Source: Betaproteobacteria bacterium
GTDB lineage: Bacteria; Pseudomonadota; Gammaproteobacteria; Burkholderiales; Burkholderiaceae_A
Assembly: GCA_028139135.1 (NCBI GenBank)
Contig: JAOINB010000007.1
Span: 1 to 48,434 of the forward strand
Reading direction: 5' to 3'
Length of the DNA stretch: 48,434 nt
Position 1 is the stretch's first letter, and each line of letters starts with the position of its first letter. Positions 1 through 7,849 of the stretch are shown here, piece by piece. Below the pieces are notes generated by a model, which had not been told where the DNA came from, searched no databases, and was given only the letters and a program-made list of their open reading frames with translations. The position numbers and the translations under genes are program-made.

Positions 1-1
1 T

Positions 2-259
2 AAAAATAAACTTGTTATGAAATTAGCAGTGAAAGGAGAACAAAACCTTTTGAATGGTGCGCAACTGCCCATGAAGATTAGAAAGTCTAGTCTCCGATAT
101 GCCATTAGATTTTCAATGGAAATTGCATTAATTATCGAATGCGGAAAAAATATTGTTCAACAAATTAGAAAAGATCCGTCTAAAGTATGGAACCGACCTC
201 CTAAATTAGAAACATTAAAACTTCCTATTTTTTTATATAATGCTATTTTGAATATTTGA
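2..259 (+). CDS. hpnC: HpnC-like squalene synthase, 3' end only
   Basis: This is the C-terminal end of a squalene/phytoene-synthase-like protein; its start lies before the window. The frame is open from base 2, so the ATG at 17 is internal, not a start. The fragment has a basic arm with a 'NLLNGAQLP' segment, a hydrophobic helix and a closing R-P-P-K-L motif. This resembles the end of HpnC proteins, which have an L-x-G-x-x-L, a helix and an R-P-x-L close to the C-terminus. HpnC works after HpnD, turning presqualene diphosphate into hydroxysqualene in the HpnC/D/E route. The stop is 7 bp before hpnD, which supports an hpnCDE operon. The catalytic Asp-rich motifs are outside the window, so the call rests mainly on the neighbours and the tail pattern. 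Confidence 0.7.
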   Translation, partial: KNKLVMKLAVKGEQNLLNGAQLPMKIRKSSLRYAIRFSMEIALIIECGKNIVQQIRKDPSKVWNRPPKLETLKLPIFLYNAILNI

Positions 260-266
260 GAAAACA

Positions 267-1115
267 ATGTCTCCCACTGAGTTTTGTAGAAATAAAGTCA
301 AAAGGAGCCAGTCAAATTTTACAGTCTTTTTTGCTCTTTTGAATAAAGAAAAAAGAGAGGCTATGGAGGCACTTTACGCATATTGCCGAGAAATAGACGA
401 TATTGCAGATTCGGGACTAGAAACAGATCTTGCGAGAAAAAAATTAGATTGGTGGGAAGAAGAAATTTCTAATGTATTGGATACTCCAACACACCCAATA
501 ACTTTCGCACTGCAAAAACCGATTGACAATTGTTCACTCCCCATTACTGATTTGCTTAAAATAATTAGCGGTGTCCGACAAGATTTGAATCACAAACCAT
601 TCCCCAGTTTTATTGAATTAGAAAACTATAGCGATCACGTTGCAGGTGCGGTTGGACGCCTATCTGCTCGAATTTTCGGAGACGTTCGAAACACAGAAGT
701 TTTAGCTTATGCTACCGAGCTGGGTATAGCATGCCAGTTTACTAATATATTGCGAGACATTGCTGAGGACAGGGAAAATTGCAGAGTGTATATCCCACTT
801 GAGTTATTACAAAAGTATCATTTAAACTTTTTAACCGGTAACGTAGTTGATACAGAAACAGTTAGATTAATGTGCCAGGAATTTTATGTTACGGCAGTCA
901 AAAAATATAAAAAGGCATTTTCATCACTACCGGAGGAGAATTATAAAGAACAACGACCTGGAATAATCATGGGTATGATTTATTTAAACCTATTAAAAAA
1001 AATAAAACAAAGTAAATTTAATGTTTTTGAAAAAAAGATCTCGTTAAATGCCATTGAAAAACTACATGCGGCCTGGAAGGGTTCTTGGGGAAAAATATCA
1101 GATATGAGCATATGA
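267..1115 (+). CDS. hpnD: Presqualene diphosphate synthase HpnD
   Basis: This 282-residue trans-prenyltransferase family enzyme is expected to condense two farnesyl diphosphates to presqualene diphosphate, the first committed step to squalene and hopanoids. The first Asp-rich motif is at residues 40-48 (CREIDDIAD). The second is at 157-168 (QFTNILRDIAED), followed by R-V-Y-I-P. Both bind diphosphate through magnesium in this family. The N-terminus 'MSPTEFC' followed by a Ser-x-Phe segment matches the usual HpnD start, so the ATG at 267 is well supported. The stop codon overlaps the next start as ATGA, indicating translational coupling to hpnE. Length is normal for the family. Confidence 0.93.
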   Translation: MSPTEFCRNKVKRSQSNFTVFFALLNKEKREAMEALYAYCREIDDIADSGLETDLARKKLDWWEEEISNVLDTPTHPITFALQKPIDNCSLPITDLLKIISGVRQDLNHKPFPSFIELENYSDHVAGAVGRLSARIFGDVRNTEVLAYATELGIACQFTNILRDIAEDRENCRVYIPLELLQKYHLNFLTGNVVDTETVRLMCQEFYVTAVKKYKKAFSSLPEENYKEQRPGIIMGMIYLNLLKKIKQSKFNVFEKKISLNAIEKLHAAWKGSWGKISDMSI

Positions 1116-2470
1116 AAATAGCTATTATCGGAGCAGGAATATCTGGCCTTTCCATTGCTAAAAGACTGTCGGAAAAAAATAAGGACTTCGTTATCGATGT
1201 TTATGAGGCAGCCGCTAAGTCAGGTGGGCGAATCTCATCCTTTGATTGGCGACTTCAAAATAAAAGTATTTTTTCCTGCGATAACGGTCAGCACTTTACA
1301 ATAGGGGCATACACAGACTTTATCGACTTGCTCAATAAGTGTGATGCGTTAAAATATTGGTCAAGGCATTCCTTCGAGTGGAACTTGCAACGACTGCAGG
1401 GAGACGAATTACAAGAGCTTCTTCGGTTTAAGATAAAGTATTTAGCACTTTTTAAAAAAAAACTCGTACCGTACATAAAATTCATTAAGTCTCCAACCAA
1501 GCTTTTCTTCCTGAAGTTTTATTTTTCACTTTTTCTTTTAAAGAAGAAACATTTTAATGGACACTCACTGAATCATCTTTATAAAAACGTTTTTTTTAGT
1601 AACACAACCATCAATCTTTTCTGGAAAGCATTTGTTGAAAACTCTATGAACACAGAATTTGAAAATTCAGATCTAAGTATCCTTTCATTTTTGGTAAATG
1701 AATGCATTAAAGATATACCGAATAGTCTTGAAATATTAATACCTGAAGCTGATTATTACTCATGTGCGATAAAACCAATAGAAAGAAATCTTCAACAAAA
1801 TGGCATAAACTTTCATTTCAATTCGTTAGTGGAAAGAATCCACCCAGACAAAAAAATCAAGTGTAGAGGAATGCTTTCACATTCTTATGACTCTATTTTT
1901 CTAGCTGTGCCAGGACATATCGCTGCAAAAATATGGAAGAAGAGCGGATATCCAACAACAAAAGAATCCTTCTTATGGGAAAACCAAAAATATCGTCATA
2001 TTTTGAATATGTGGATTGTTCTTCCATCAGTACAGGTTGGAAATAATTCTAATAAAAAAGAAAAAAGTTTTTTATGGAATCCCGTCGAATTTAAGGGTTC
2101 ATTTTATGTCGTCGTAATTCAAAAGAAAACAAACCAATTGAACATGATGTCAATTATCAGAAGCGCGTGTAACAGTATGACCTTAGGTAAGGAAGAAGAA
2201 AATTTATATGAATTTGCGCAAAAATTTTTAAATAAACAATATTCAGTTGATCTTAAGCATCTGGACCATAAACTTATTAGGGCGAAACGAGCCACGATTG
2301 CTTGTACACATGACCAGCGGAATCGCTCAGCCATCTGGTCAGGTACGAGAACGGGCATTAAGGATATTTACAAATGTTCTGACGAAGCAAGTTTTAATTA
2401 TCCATCTACAATAGAAGGGGCAGTTAAGTCTGGCTATTTTGCTGCAGAAAATATAAAAAGATTTGATTAG
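1112..2470 (+). CDS. hpnE: Hydroxysqualene dehydroxylase / squalene-associated FAD enzyme HpnE
   Basis: This 452-residue FAD-dependent amine-oxidase-fold protein is expected to reduce hydroxysqualene to squalene, completing the HpnC/D/E route. A Rossmann FAD motif lies at the extreme N-terminus (IIGAGISGLS), followed by an acidic strand end (VYEA) and G-G-R. A 'DNGQHFTIGAY' segment is a hallmark of the HpnE subfamily. The start chosen is the ATG at 1112, which overlaps the hpnD stop (ATGA). An earlier in-frame ATG at 1085 would add nine residues before the FAD strand and is unlikely. The C-terminal region carries the conserved late FAD-contact pattern (S-T-I-E-G-A-V-x-S-G). It ends 14 bp from the convergent alr gene. 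Confidence 0.92.
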   Translation: MKIAIIGAGISGLSIAKRLSEKNKDFVIDVYEAAAKSGGRISSFDWRLQNKSIFSCDNGQHFTIGAYTDFIDLLNKCDALKYWSRHSFEWNLQRLQGDELQELLRFKIKYLALFKKKLVPYIKFIKSPTKLFFLKFYFSLFLLKKKHFNGHSLNHLYKNVFFSNTTINLFWKAFVENSMNTEFENSDLSILSFLVNECIKDIPNSLEILIPEADYYSCAIKPIERNLQQNGINFHFNSLVERIHPDKKIKCRGMLSHSYDSIFLAVPGHIAAKIWKKSGYPTTKESFLWENQKYRHILNMWIVLPSVQVGNNSNKKEKSFLWNPVEFKGSFYVVVIQKKTNQLNMMSIIRSACNSMTLGKEEENLYEFAQKFLNKQYSVDLKHLDHKLIRAKRATIACTHDQRNRSAIWSGTRTGIKDIYKCSDEASFNYPSTIEGAVKSGYFAAENIKRFD

Positions 2471-2484
2471 TAGTTAAGATGACT

Positions 2485-3594
2485 TCACATTATTTTACGC
2501 GTTACCCTACTGGTAATTCCAGTAAATAGCTCATAGCAAAGCCTCCCACTAAACTGGGCGACTTCTGTAATTGGCATTTGTTTTCCCCAAAATTCAACTA
2601 CGCTTCCTAAGGTTGCCTCGGGACAATCACTTAAATCAATATGAATTAAATCCATCGAAACTACGCCCACTATTTGGCATCTCTTCCCCTCAACAATACA
2701 ACATGTACCTTTCTTTATGCTACGTGGGTATCCGTCCGCATAACCGATTGCTGCAATTCCCACTACCATATCGTTTAAAGCCACAAAAGTTTTTCCATAT
2801 CCTACAGCCTCGCCAGCTTTCACGATTTGCTTTGCAATAATCTCTGTTTGTAGGGCTTGGCATGGTTGAAGCGAGTTTAAGACAGCCTTCATATCATAAT
2901 TAGGATTTAGTGAAGATGCGGCGCCATAGAGAAGTATTCCTGGTCTTACCCAGTCTGAACAGAATTTAGAATTGTAAATAATTGCATCTGAATTACTGTA
3001 ACTAATACTCTCGCCATCTCTAAAACCGAGAAGGGTAATAGTTTTTTTAAACTCTTTCTCTTGCTCAGAACAAAATTTAGTGGATTCGCCAACAGCGAAA
3101 TGTGTCATCCAACCTAACGCCCCTGTCTGTGTGCACGAAACCCTCAAGTGGTTTAGAATTTTGTTGGTGTCACTACAGAACAATGTACCACTCTTCTTGA
3201 ACCCCAAACGATTCATTCCTGAATTAATCTTGACCCAAATCTTTCTAAACTTTTTTTTCGAGCTTAAGCACCACTCAATCTGCTGTGAGTTATGTACAAC
3301 AATCTCCAAATCTAAGTTGGAAATATTATGTAACTCTTGTCTGGAAAAAATACCTTCAAGCAATAAAATTGGTTTTTCCCATCCTAATTCCCGAGCTTCC
3401 ATAGCCTCCCTCACTTCAAGGACTGCTAGTCCATCTGCTCCTTTAAGACCTTCTACAATACTCTCTATGCCATGGCCATAAGCACCCGCCTTTACACAAG
3501 CCCAAATTTTCGCGTCTTTCGTTTTTGCTTTTAGAACATTAAGGTTGTGTTTAAAAGAATTTGTGTAAATAATTAGCTTTGCCGGACGACTCAT
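2485..3594 (-). CDS. alr: Alanine racemase
   Basis: This PLP enzyme interconverts L- and D-alanine in the cytoplasm and provides D-alanine for peptidoglycan. The PLP lysine sits at about residue 35 in VKAGAYGHG (usually VKANAYGHG). The barrel motifs VKINSGMNRLGF, a R-P-G-I-x-L-Y-G block, IGYADGYPR and a V-S-M-D-L block follow in the expected order. The catalytic tyrosine region is present as A-V-G-Y-G. The C-terminal Y-E-L-F-T/R-V-T-R pattern is typical. The ATG at 3594 is preferred to a GTG one codon upstream. It is divergent from lplT with 41 bp between starts, an arrangement seen in betaproteobacteria. At 369 residues it is full length. Confidence 0.95.
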   Translation of the reverse strand: MSRPAKLIIYTNSFKHNLNVLKAKTKDAKIWACVKAGAYGHGIESIVEGLKGADGLAVLEVREAMEARELGWEKPILLLEGIFSRQELHNISNLDLEIVVHNSQQIEWCLSSKKKFRKIWVKINSGMNRLGFKKSGTLFCSDTNKILNHLRVSCTQTGALGWMTHFAVGESTKFCSEQEKEFKKTITLLGFRDGESISYSNSDAIIYNSKFCSDWVRPGILLYGAASSLNPNYDMKAVLNSLQPCQALQTEIIAKQIVKAGEAVGYGKTFVALNDMVVGIAAIGYADGYPRSIKKGTCCIVEGKRCQIVGVVSMDLIHIDLSDCPEATLGSVVEFWGKQMPITEVAQFSGRLCYELFTGITSRVTRKIM

Positions 3595-3635
3595 CACTAA
3601 ATTGTAATAAGTTTCATGAATTAATGTTAAATAAT

Positions 3636-4910
3636 ATGAAAAAAGGTTTTTACACGATAATATTAGCCCAATTTTTTTCCTCTCTAGCGGATAATGCCCT
3701 GCTCATAGTCGCTATATCAATTCTTGTCGATATGCTAGCACCCGGTTGGATGACGCCCTTGCTAAAACTATTTTTTACGATTTCCTATGTTGTTTTGGCT
3801 CCATTTGTAGGTCCCTTCGCAGACTCTATCGAAAAAGGTAAAGTCATGTTTCTTACGAATGGTATAAAAATACTAGGGTGCATTCTATTTTTTTTTCATA
3901 TTCACCCCCTTGTTGCGTACACCGTCGTTGGATTCGGCGCTGCCTCTTATGCACCGGCTAAATATGGCATTCTTACCGAACTACTTCCCCCAGAGAAATT
4001 AGTCTTTGCAAATAGTTGGCTTGAATCTACTACAGTAATTTCAATTTTGTTTGGTACGTTGCTTGGAGGATTCCTCATATCAAACATCTTCTCAACTTTT
4101 TTTCTGCCTCTTCCTATCGCAACGATATTGAACATCACTAATACCTCTGAAGCTGCATTAATCATTATCGTAATTATATATATGCTGGCTACTGCGTTTA
4201 ACTTGTTTATCCCAAAAACTAATGCTAGGTATACAATCCTGTCAAAGAATCCAAAGCTACTCTTACAACGATTTTTAGCAAGTAATAGGATATTGTGGAA
4301 TGACAAAGTTGGTCAAATTTCTCTAGCTGTAACTACCTTGTTTTGGGGAGCAGGAGCAACATTGCAATTTATTGTTCTTTTATGGGCACAAGTGCATTTG
4401 AATATGACATTGGATAAAGCTGCGATGTTACAGGGAATTGTGGCGGTCGGAGTCATCCTAGGTTCTGTAATTGCTGGTAAATTGATTAGCTTAAAGAACT
4501 CCATCAGAGTACTCCCTGTTGGCATATTGATGGGCCTTGTGGTACCTATGATGACCCTTGCCTCTTCATTAGTCCCAGCTAGTATACTGCTAGTAATTAT
4601 TGGGGTCCTGGCTGGTTCATTCGTTGTTCCGATGAATGCTCTGCTACAGCATCGGGGTTATGTTACGCTCTCTGCCGGACAGTCCATAGCAGTTCAAAAT
4701 TTCAATGAAAATCTTAATGTTCTTTTTATGTTAGGCATCTACTCCTTGTTGCTTTATGCAAATTTAGAGGTAAATATAATCGTCGCACTTTTTGGTACGT
4801 TTGTTGCAATTACAATGTTCGCTGTAACGATAAAGTGCACTCAAAATCAAAAAAGAGTAAACTTCGACACCATGATTGGTGATAAACGAGCTGCCACGCT
4901 ACAAAAATAA
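3636..4910 (+). CDS. lplT: Lysophospholipid transporter LplT
   Basis: This is a 424-residue major facilitator protein with about twelve membrane segments in the inner membrane. LplT flips lysophospholipids back to the cytoplasmic face for re-acylation by Aas. The N-terminus 'MKKGFYTI' followed by A-Q-F-F-S-S-L-A-D-N-A-L-L is very characteristic of LplT, so the ATG at 3636 is preferred over an upstream ATG at 3579 that would add 19 unrelated residues and overlap alr. Later segments G-A-x-x-Y-A-P-A-K-Y-G and the Q-H-R-G block near residue 340 also fit the family. No aas gene is visible in the window. It ends 9 bp from the convergent holD-like gene. Confidence 0.92.
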   Translation: MKKGFYTIILAQFFSSLADNALLIVAISILVDMLAPGWMTPLLKLFFTISYVVLAPFVGPFADSIEKGKVMFLTNGIKILGCILFFFHIHPLVAYTVVGFGAASYAPAKYGILTELLPPEKLVFANSWLESTTVISILFGTLLGGFLISNIFSTFFLPLPIATILNITNTSEAALIIIVIIYMLATAFNLFIPKTNARYTILSKNPKLLLQRFLASNRILWNDKVGQISLAVTTLFWGAGATLQFIVLLWAQVHLNMTLDKAAMLQGIVAVGVILGSVIAGKLISLKNSIRVLPVGILMGLVVPMMTLASSLVPASILLVIIGVLAGSFVVPMNALLQHRGYVTLSAGQSIAVQNFNENLNVLFMLGIYSLLLYANLEVNIIVALFGTFVAITMFAVTIKCTQNQKRVNFDTMIGDKRAATLQK

Positions 4911-4919
4911 GTAAAAAAA

Positions 4920-5282
4920 CTAATCATAGTTTCGTTTGAGAAACTTAGATAAATCATTCCAAATATTTTTCTTCAGGATAGAATCCTGCAAAATTTTTCT
5001 AGGGTGTGGTAATCGGATTATGTTTCCTGCGGTCGGAACAGACCCATCGAAATCAACGATAGTATCCCCTTTTTTTACCCATTTAGGTAATGATTTAACA
5101 ATAATCGTTTGCCTCTCACCGTAATTAAAATTTATTGAAAAACAAATGCTGTTCACCAAGTACAACTCCTCTTCAGTTAGTTCTCCAACTATAACAATAA
5201 GTCGTTTTTTGAAACTAGCTCTTCTCTTCCAGAATGTATCAATACCCAGAATACGAAAACCATATAAATTTAGCTCTTTCAT
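4920..5282 (-). CDS. holD: Candidate DNA polymerase III psi subunit (HolD-like)
   Basis: This 120-residue protein is last in the ispDF, tsaB-rimI operon. The ATG at 5282 overlaps the upstream stop as TGATG; a TTG one codon earlier is less likely. Seen: an N-terminal L-G-I-D-x-x-x-x-R-R segment, then alternating strands, then a C-terminal L-P-H-P-R-K-I-L-x-D ... I-W-N-D-L block. HolD proteins share the pattern L-G-I-x-x-W-x-x-R-R near the start and x-P-x-L-x-x-L ... L-W-x-x-L near the end. In enterobacteria holD sits directly beside rimI, matching this context. If correct, it links the clamp loader to single-strand-binding protein. Overall identity to HolD looks low, so this is an inference from pattern and synteny. 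Confidence 0.5.
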   Translation of the reverse strand: MKELNLYGFRILGIDTFWKRRASFKKRLIVIVGELTEEELYLVNSICFSINFNYGERQTIIVKSLPKWVKKGDTIVDFDGSVPTAGNIIRLPHPRKILQDSILKKNIWNDLSKFLKRNYD

Positions 5283-6520
5283 CAAGTAAGTATTGCCCTC
5301 TTCATTACAAGGGCATCTTCCCTGGATTCTTTTCCTGGGTAATAATTCTTTCGTCTTCCTATAATTGAAAAACCAAATTTTGAATATAATGATATTGCTG
5401 TGTCATTGCTAGGTCGAACCTCTAAGTAGATAGCTGTAATGCTTTTAGTTCTCAATGATAATAAAAGTTGAGATAACATCCAATTGCCCAGACCTCTTCG
5501 TTGCCTCTCACTAGCTATCGTAAAATTCAATAGATGACATTCGTCTAGCACTTGTTGCCAGAAAAAATAACCGACCAGTGCGGTATTGTTGATTAATGCT
5601 TTAGCAATGTAGTTTTCATTCAATGCATCGACAAAATTTCCCTCTGACCATCCAAAATCATATGCCTTCTCTTCAATTTGTTTTAAAAGAGCCACGTCTC
5701 TTATTGATAAATCTCTTAGATTAAGTGGAGGGTCAAATTTTCTCTCAATACTTGTTTGCGCCACTTTGTTTTTAACGTATAAAGGATAAATTTCCTGCGG
5801 ATTACGCCAACTTTTTGCCATAACGAGTTGATAAAGTATTGCTAAAACTGAAAGAGATATTCTATCGATATTCAGGTCTAACTCTCTAAGAAGTTCCGCA
5901 AAAGAAAAGTCTGATAAATTAGGACAGAACAAAACATTTTCCTGACTTCTCCAACTTGAAATTTCAGCACTTGTTTTAACATTCGGCATATCTTTAAAAT
6001 CAATCTTCCACGGGAAAATTTGTCCGGCTCCATTTTCTTTAGTCTCCCCCTGATATTTACATTCGATCAAACAACAAAAATACTCTCCTAAACGAGCATT
6101 CAAAGCAACATTCAAAACCAGTTTGGCCAATTTGATTGATTTTGCCCGTCCGTCCGAAGCTAACCAAGCGAAAGCAAATAATTCGAACAAACTTACTGAC
6201 GCAACGTGTCTGTTTAACCCGAATGCTATTCCATGAATTAGGCTATTTACGACACGCAGACCAGTAAAAGAGCCAGGCCCATTGATTAAGACACACTTAT
6301 TAATTCTTTGTATACTCCCAACACTTGATTCCGCAGCTTTTTCCACGAGAGGAAGAATACTGTCTTTATCTCCTTCTCGTGACTCAACCTGCTCAGTAAT
6401 AATCTGTAGACGATTATTTTTTTGAAAAACAATTGCCAAGGAAGCACTTTTCCCCACGGACTCTATACTAAGCCATGGAAGCGTATCAAAAACGTTTTTT
6501 TTGTCATTCGTTCCCACCAT
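5282..6520 (-). CDS. tsaB-rimI: TsaB-RimI fusion: tRNA t6A complex subunit joined to ribosomal protein S18 acetyltransferase
   Basis: One 412-residue frame carries two enzymes that are usually separate. Residues about 14-235 are TsaB, the partner of TsaD in making threonylcarbamoyl-adenosine on tRNA position 37; the hallmark NGPGSFTGLRVV is present. Residues about 268-412 form a GNAT acetyltransferase like RimI, with the acetyl-CoA loop RQRRGLG, the E-V-R-P-S-N block, Y-x-K-F-G-F and Y-Y-P-G-K. RimI acetylates the N-terminal alanine of ribosomal protein S18. No stop or shift separates the halves. The start ATG shares one base with the ispDF stop (TAATG), and the end shares one base with the holD-like start. 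Fused forms are known in some proteobacteria. Confidence 0.92.
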   Translation of the reverse strand: MVGTNDKKNVFDTLPWLSIESVGKSASLAIVFQKNNRLQIITEQVESREGDKDSILPLVEKAAESSVGSIQRINKCVLINGPGSFTGLRVVNSLIHGIAFGLNRHVASVSLFELFAFAWLASDGRAKSIKLAKLVLNVALNARLGEYFCCLIECKYQGETKENGAGQIFPWKIDFKDMPNVKTSAEISSWRSQENVLFCPNLSDFSFAELLRELDLNIDRISLSVLAILYQLVMAKSWRNPQEIYPLYVKNKVAQTSIERKFDPPLNLRDLSIRDVALLKQIEEKAYDFGWSEGNFVDALNENYIAKALINNTALVGYFFWQQVLDECHLLNFTIASERQRRGLGNWMLSQLLLSLRTKSITAIYLEVRPSNDTAISLYSKFGFSIIGRRKNYYPGKESREDALVMKRAILT

Positions 6521-7827
6521 TACTCACATAAAAGGGACACCAAAGCCATTGCAGCTATTCCCTCTTTCCTCCCGATACTCCCTAGCCTTTCCGCAGTTGT
6601 AGCCTTAATATTGACAAAAGAACAGTTTGTTTCCATTGTCAAAATTTCCTTCATTTTTTCCTTGTAGGGTGTAATTTTTGGCGCTTCGCAAATAACAGTA
6701 GCATCAATCTGGTGGACAACTAAGCCTTTTATTGTCAGAGCCGAGATTATTTTTTTTAAAATTTTTCGACTATCTACTCCTTTATATTTCGGTTCGCTAT
6801 CCGGGAACCATTCGCCGATATCTCCAAGTCCAGCGGCTCCTAAAATAGCGTCACAAATAGCGTGTATTAAAACATCCGCATCGGAATGTCCTAACAAACT
6901 GGTATGGTACGGTATTTTAACACCCCCTAAAATCACAAATTTACCTTCATTCGCAAATTTATGAACATCAAAGCCTTGTCCAATACGCATGGAATGTCCT
7001 GTAGTAATTCCTTCTTCTTTTAATTGCCAATTTTCTGCAATTTCTAAATCATCAGGTGTTGTGATCTTAATATTTTTTCTTTCCCCTAGGATTAACCGCG
7101 GCGTTTTTCCTAAGCTCTCAATTGCAGAGGCTTCATCCGTAAATAGAAACGTTTTTCTTTGAAAGACATCTAAGAGCAATTGAAGCTTAAACATTTGTGG
7201 AGTCTGTGCAAGCCAATAATTCTTCCTGTTTTCGGTTTTCTTAATGTAAACACTTGTAGAATCATTTTGCCCCTTTTCAACTAAACCTAGCTTTAAAGTA
7301 TCTGAAACAGGGATAGCCAAAATCGCTCCGTCTGGCTCTTCGCTCCCCATATCCCACAAACGTTCTAGAGCTTCTTTAGAAACGAAGGGCCTGACAGCAT
7401 CGTGCACAACAATCCAATCATCAATGGAGGCAATATTTTTTAAAAAATTTACCCCCGCATATACTGATTCACCTCTAGTACTCCCACCACAACGCAATGC
7501 AATAATAGGAACACCATTATTCAGACCCCTGGAACTTTTTGCAAATTTTAAAAATTCACAGTATTTATCGTGCCTGGAAATAATCAGAATTATGCACGCT
7601 AAAGATGCTCTATCAGGAAATTTAAGCAGAGAATCAACACTTCTCTCTATCACGGTCATCCCATTTAATTGGATGTACTGTTTAGGAATATTACTTTTAA
7701 ATCTTTTCCCTGACCCGCCAGCAGGTATAATACACCAGGTTGCATTTTTTAGCCCACCGTTATTTTCTGCGAACAATGTTTTTTTTAAAAACTTTTCTGC
7801 AGATTTATAGTCATCGAATATATGCAT
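6520..7827 (-). CDS. ispDF: Bifunctional IspDF: CDP-ME synthase plus MEcPP synthase
   Basis: This 435-residue fusion covers two steps of the non-mevalonate isoprenoid pathway. The IspD half has the nucleotide loop PAGGSGKRF (about 35-43), P-K-Q-Y and V-H-D-A-V-R-P-F (about 141-148). The IspF half starts near residue 280 (MRIGQGFDVH); zinc ligands D287, H289 and H322 can be recognised in DVH and in the S-D-A-D-V-L-x-H-A block. The two are separate neighbouring genes in most betaproteobacteria. The ATG at 7827 is preferred; a TTG at 7860 would overlap the divergent mfd start. IspD is preceded by about 30 residues that are not part of the usual fold. The product could feed the HpnCDE enzymes upstream. 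Confidence 0.94.
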   Translation of the reverse strand: MHIFDDYKSAEKFLKKTLFAENNGGLKNATWCIIPAGGSGKRFKSNIPKQYIQLNGMTVIERSVDSLLKFPDRASLACIILIISRHDKYCEFLKFAKSSRGLNNGVPIIALRCGGSTRGESVYAGVNFLKNIASIDDWIVVHDAVRPFVSKEALERLWDMGSEEPDGAILAIPVSDTLKLGLVEKGQNDSTSVYIKKTENRKNYWLAQTPQMFKLQLLLDVFQRKTFLFTDEASAIESLGKTPRLILGERKNIKITTPDDLEIAENWQLKEEGITTGHSMRIGQGFDVHKFANEGKFVILGGVKIPYHTSLLGHSDADVLIHAICDAILGAAGLGDIGEWFPDSEPKYKGVDSRKILKKIISALTIKGLVVHQIDATVICEAPKITPYKEKMKEILTMETNCSFVNIKATTAERLGSIGRKEGIAAMALVSLLCE

Positions 7828-7849
7828 AGTTTTGATAAAGTTTAACTGA

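Noticed and set aside
1085-1111. Longer start for hpnE at 1085
   Set aside because: It adds nine residues ahead of the FAD-binding strand; the ATG at 1112 overlaps the hpnD stop as ATGA and fits the family start.
2507-2520. Possible terminator hairpin between hpnE and alr (TACC ... GGTA)
   Set aside because: The stem is only four pairs, there is no following T run, and it lies within the end of alr.
3579-3635. Upstream ATG for lplT overlapping alr
   Set aside because: The 19 extra residues have no match to the family; MKKGFYTI at 3636 is the typical N-terminus.
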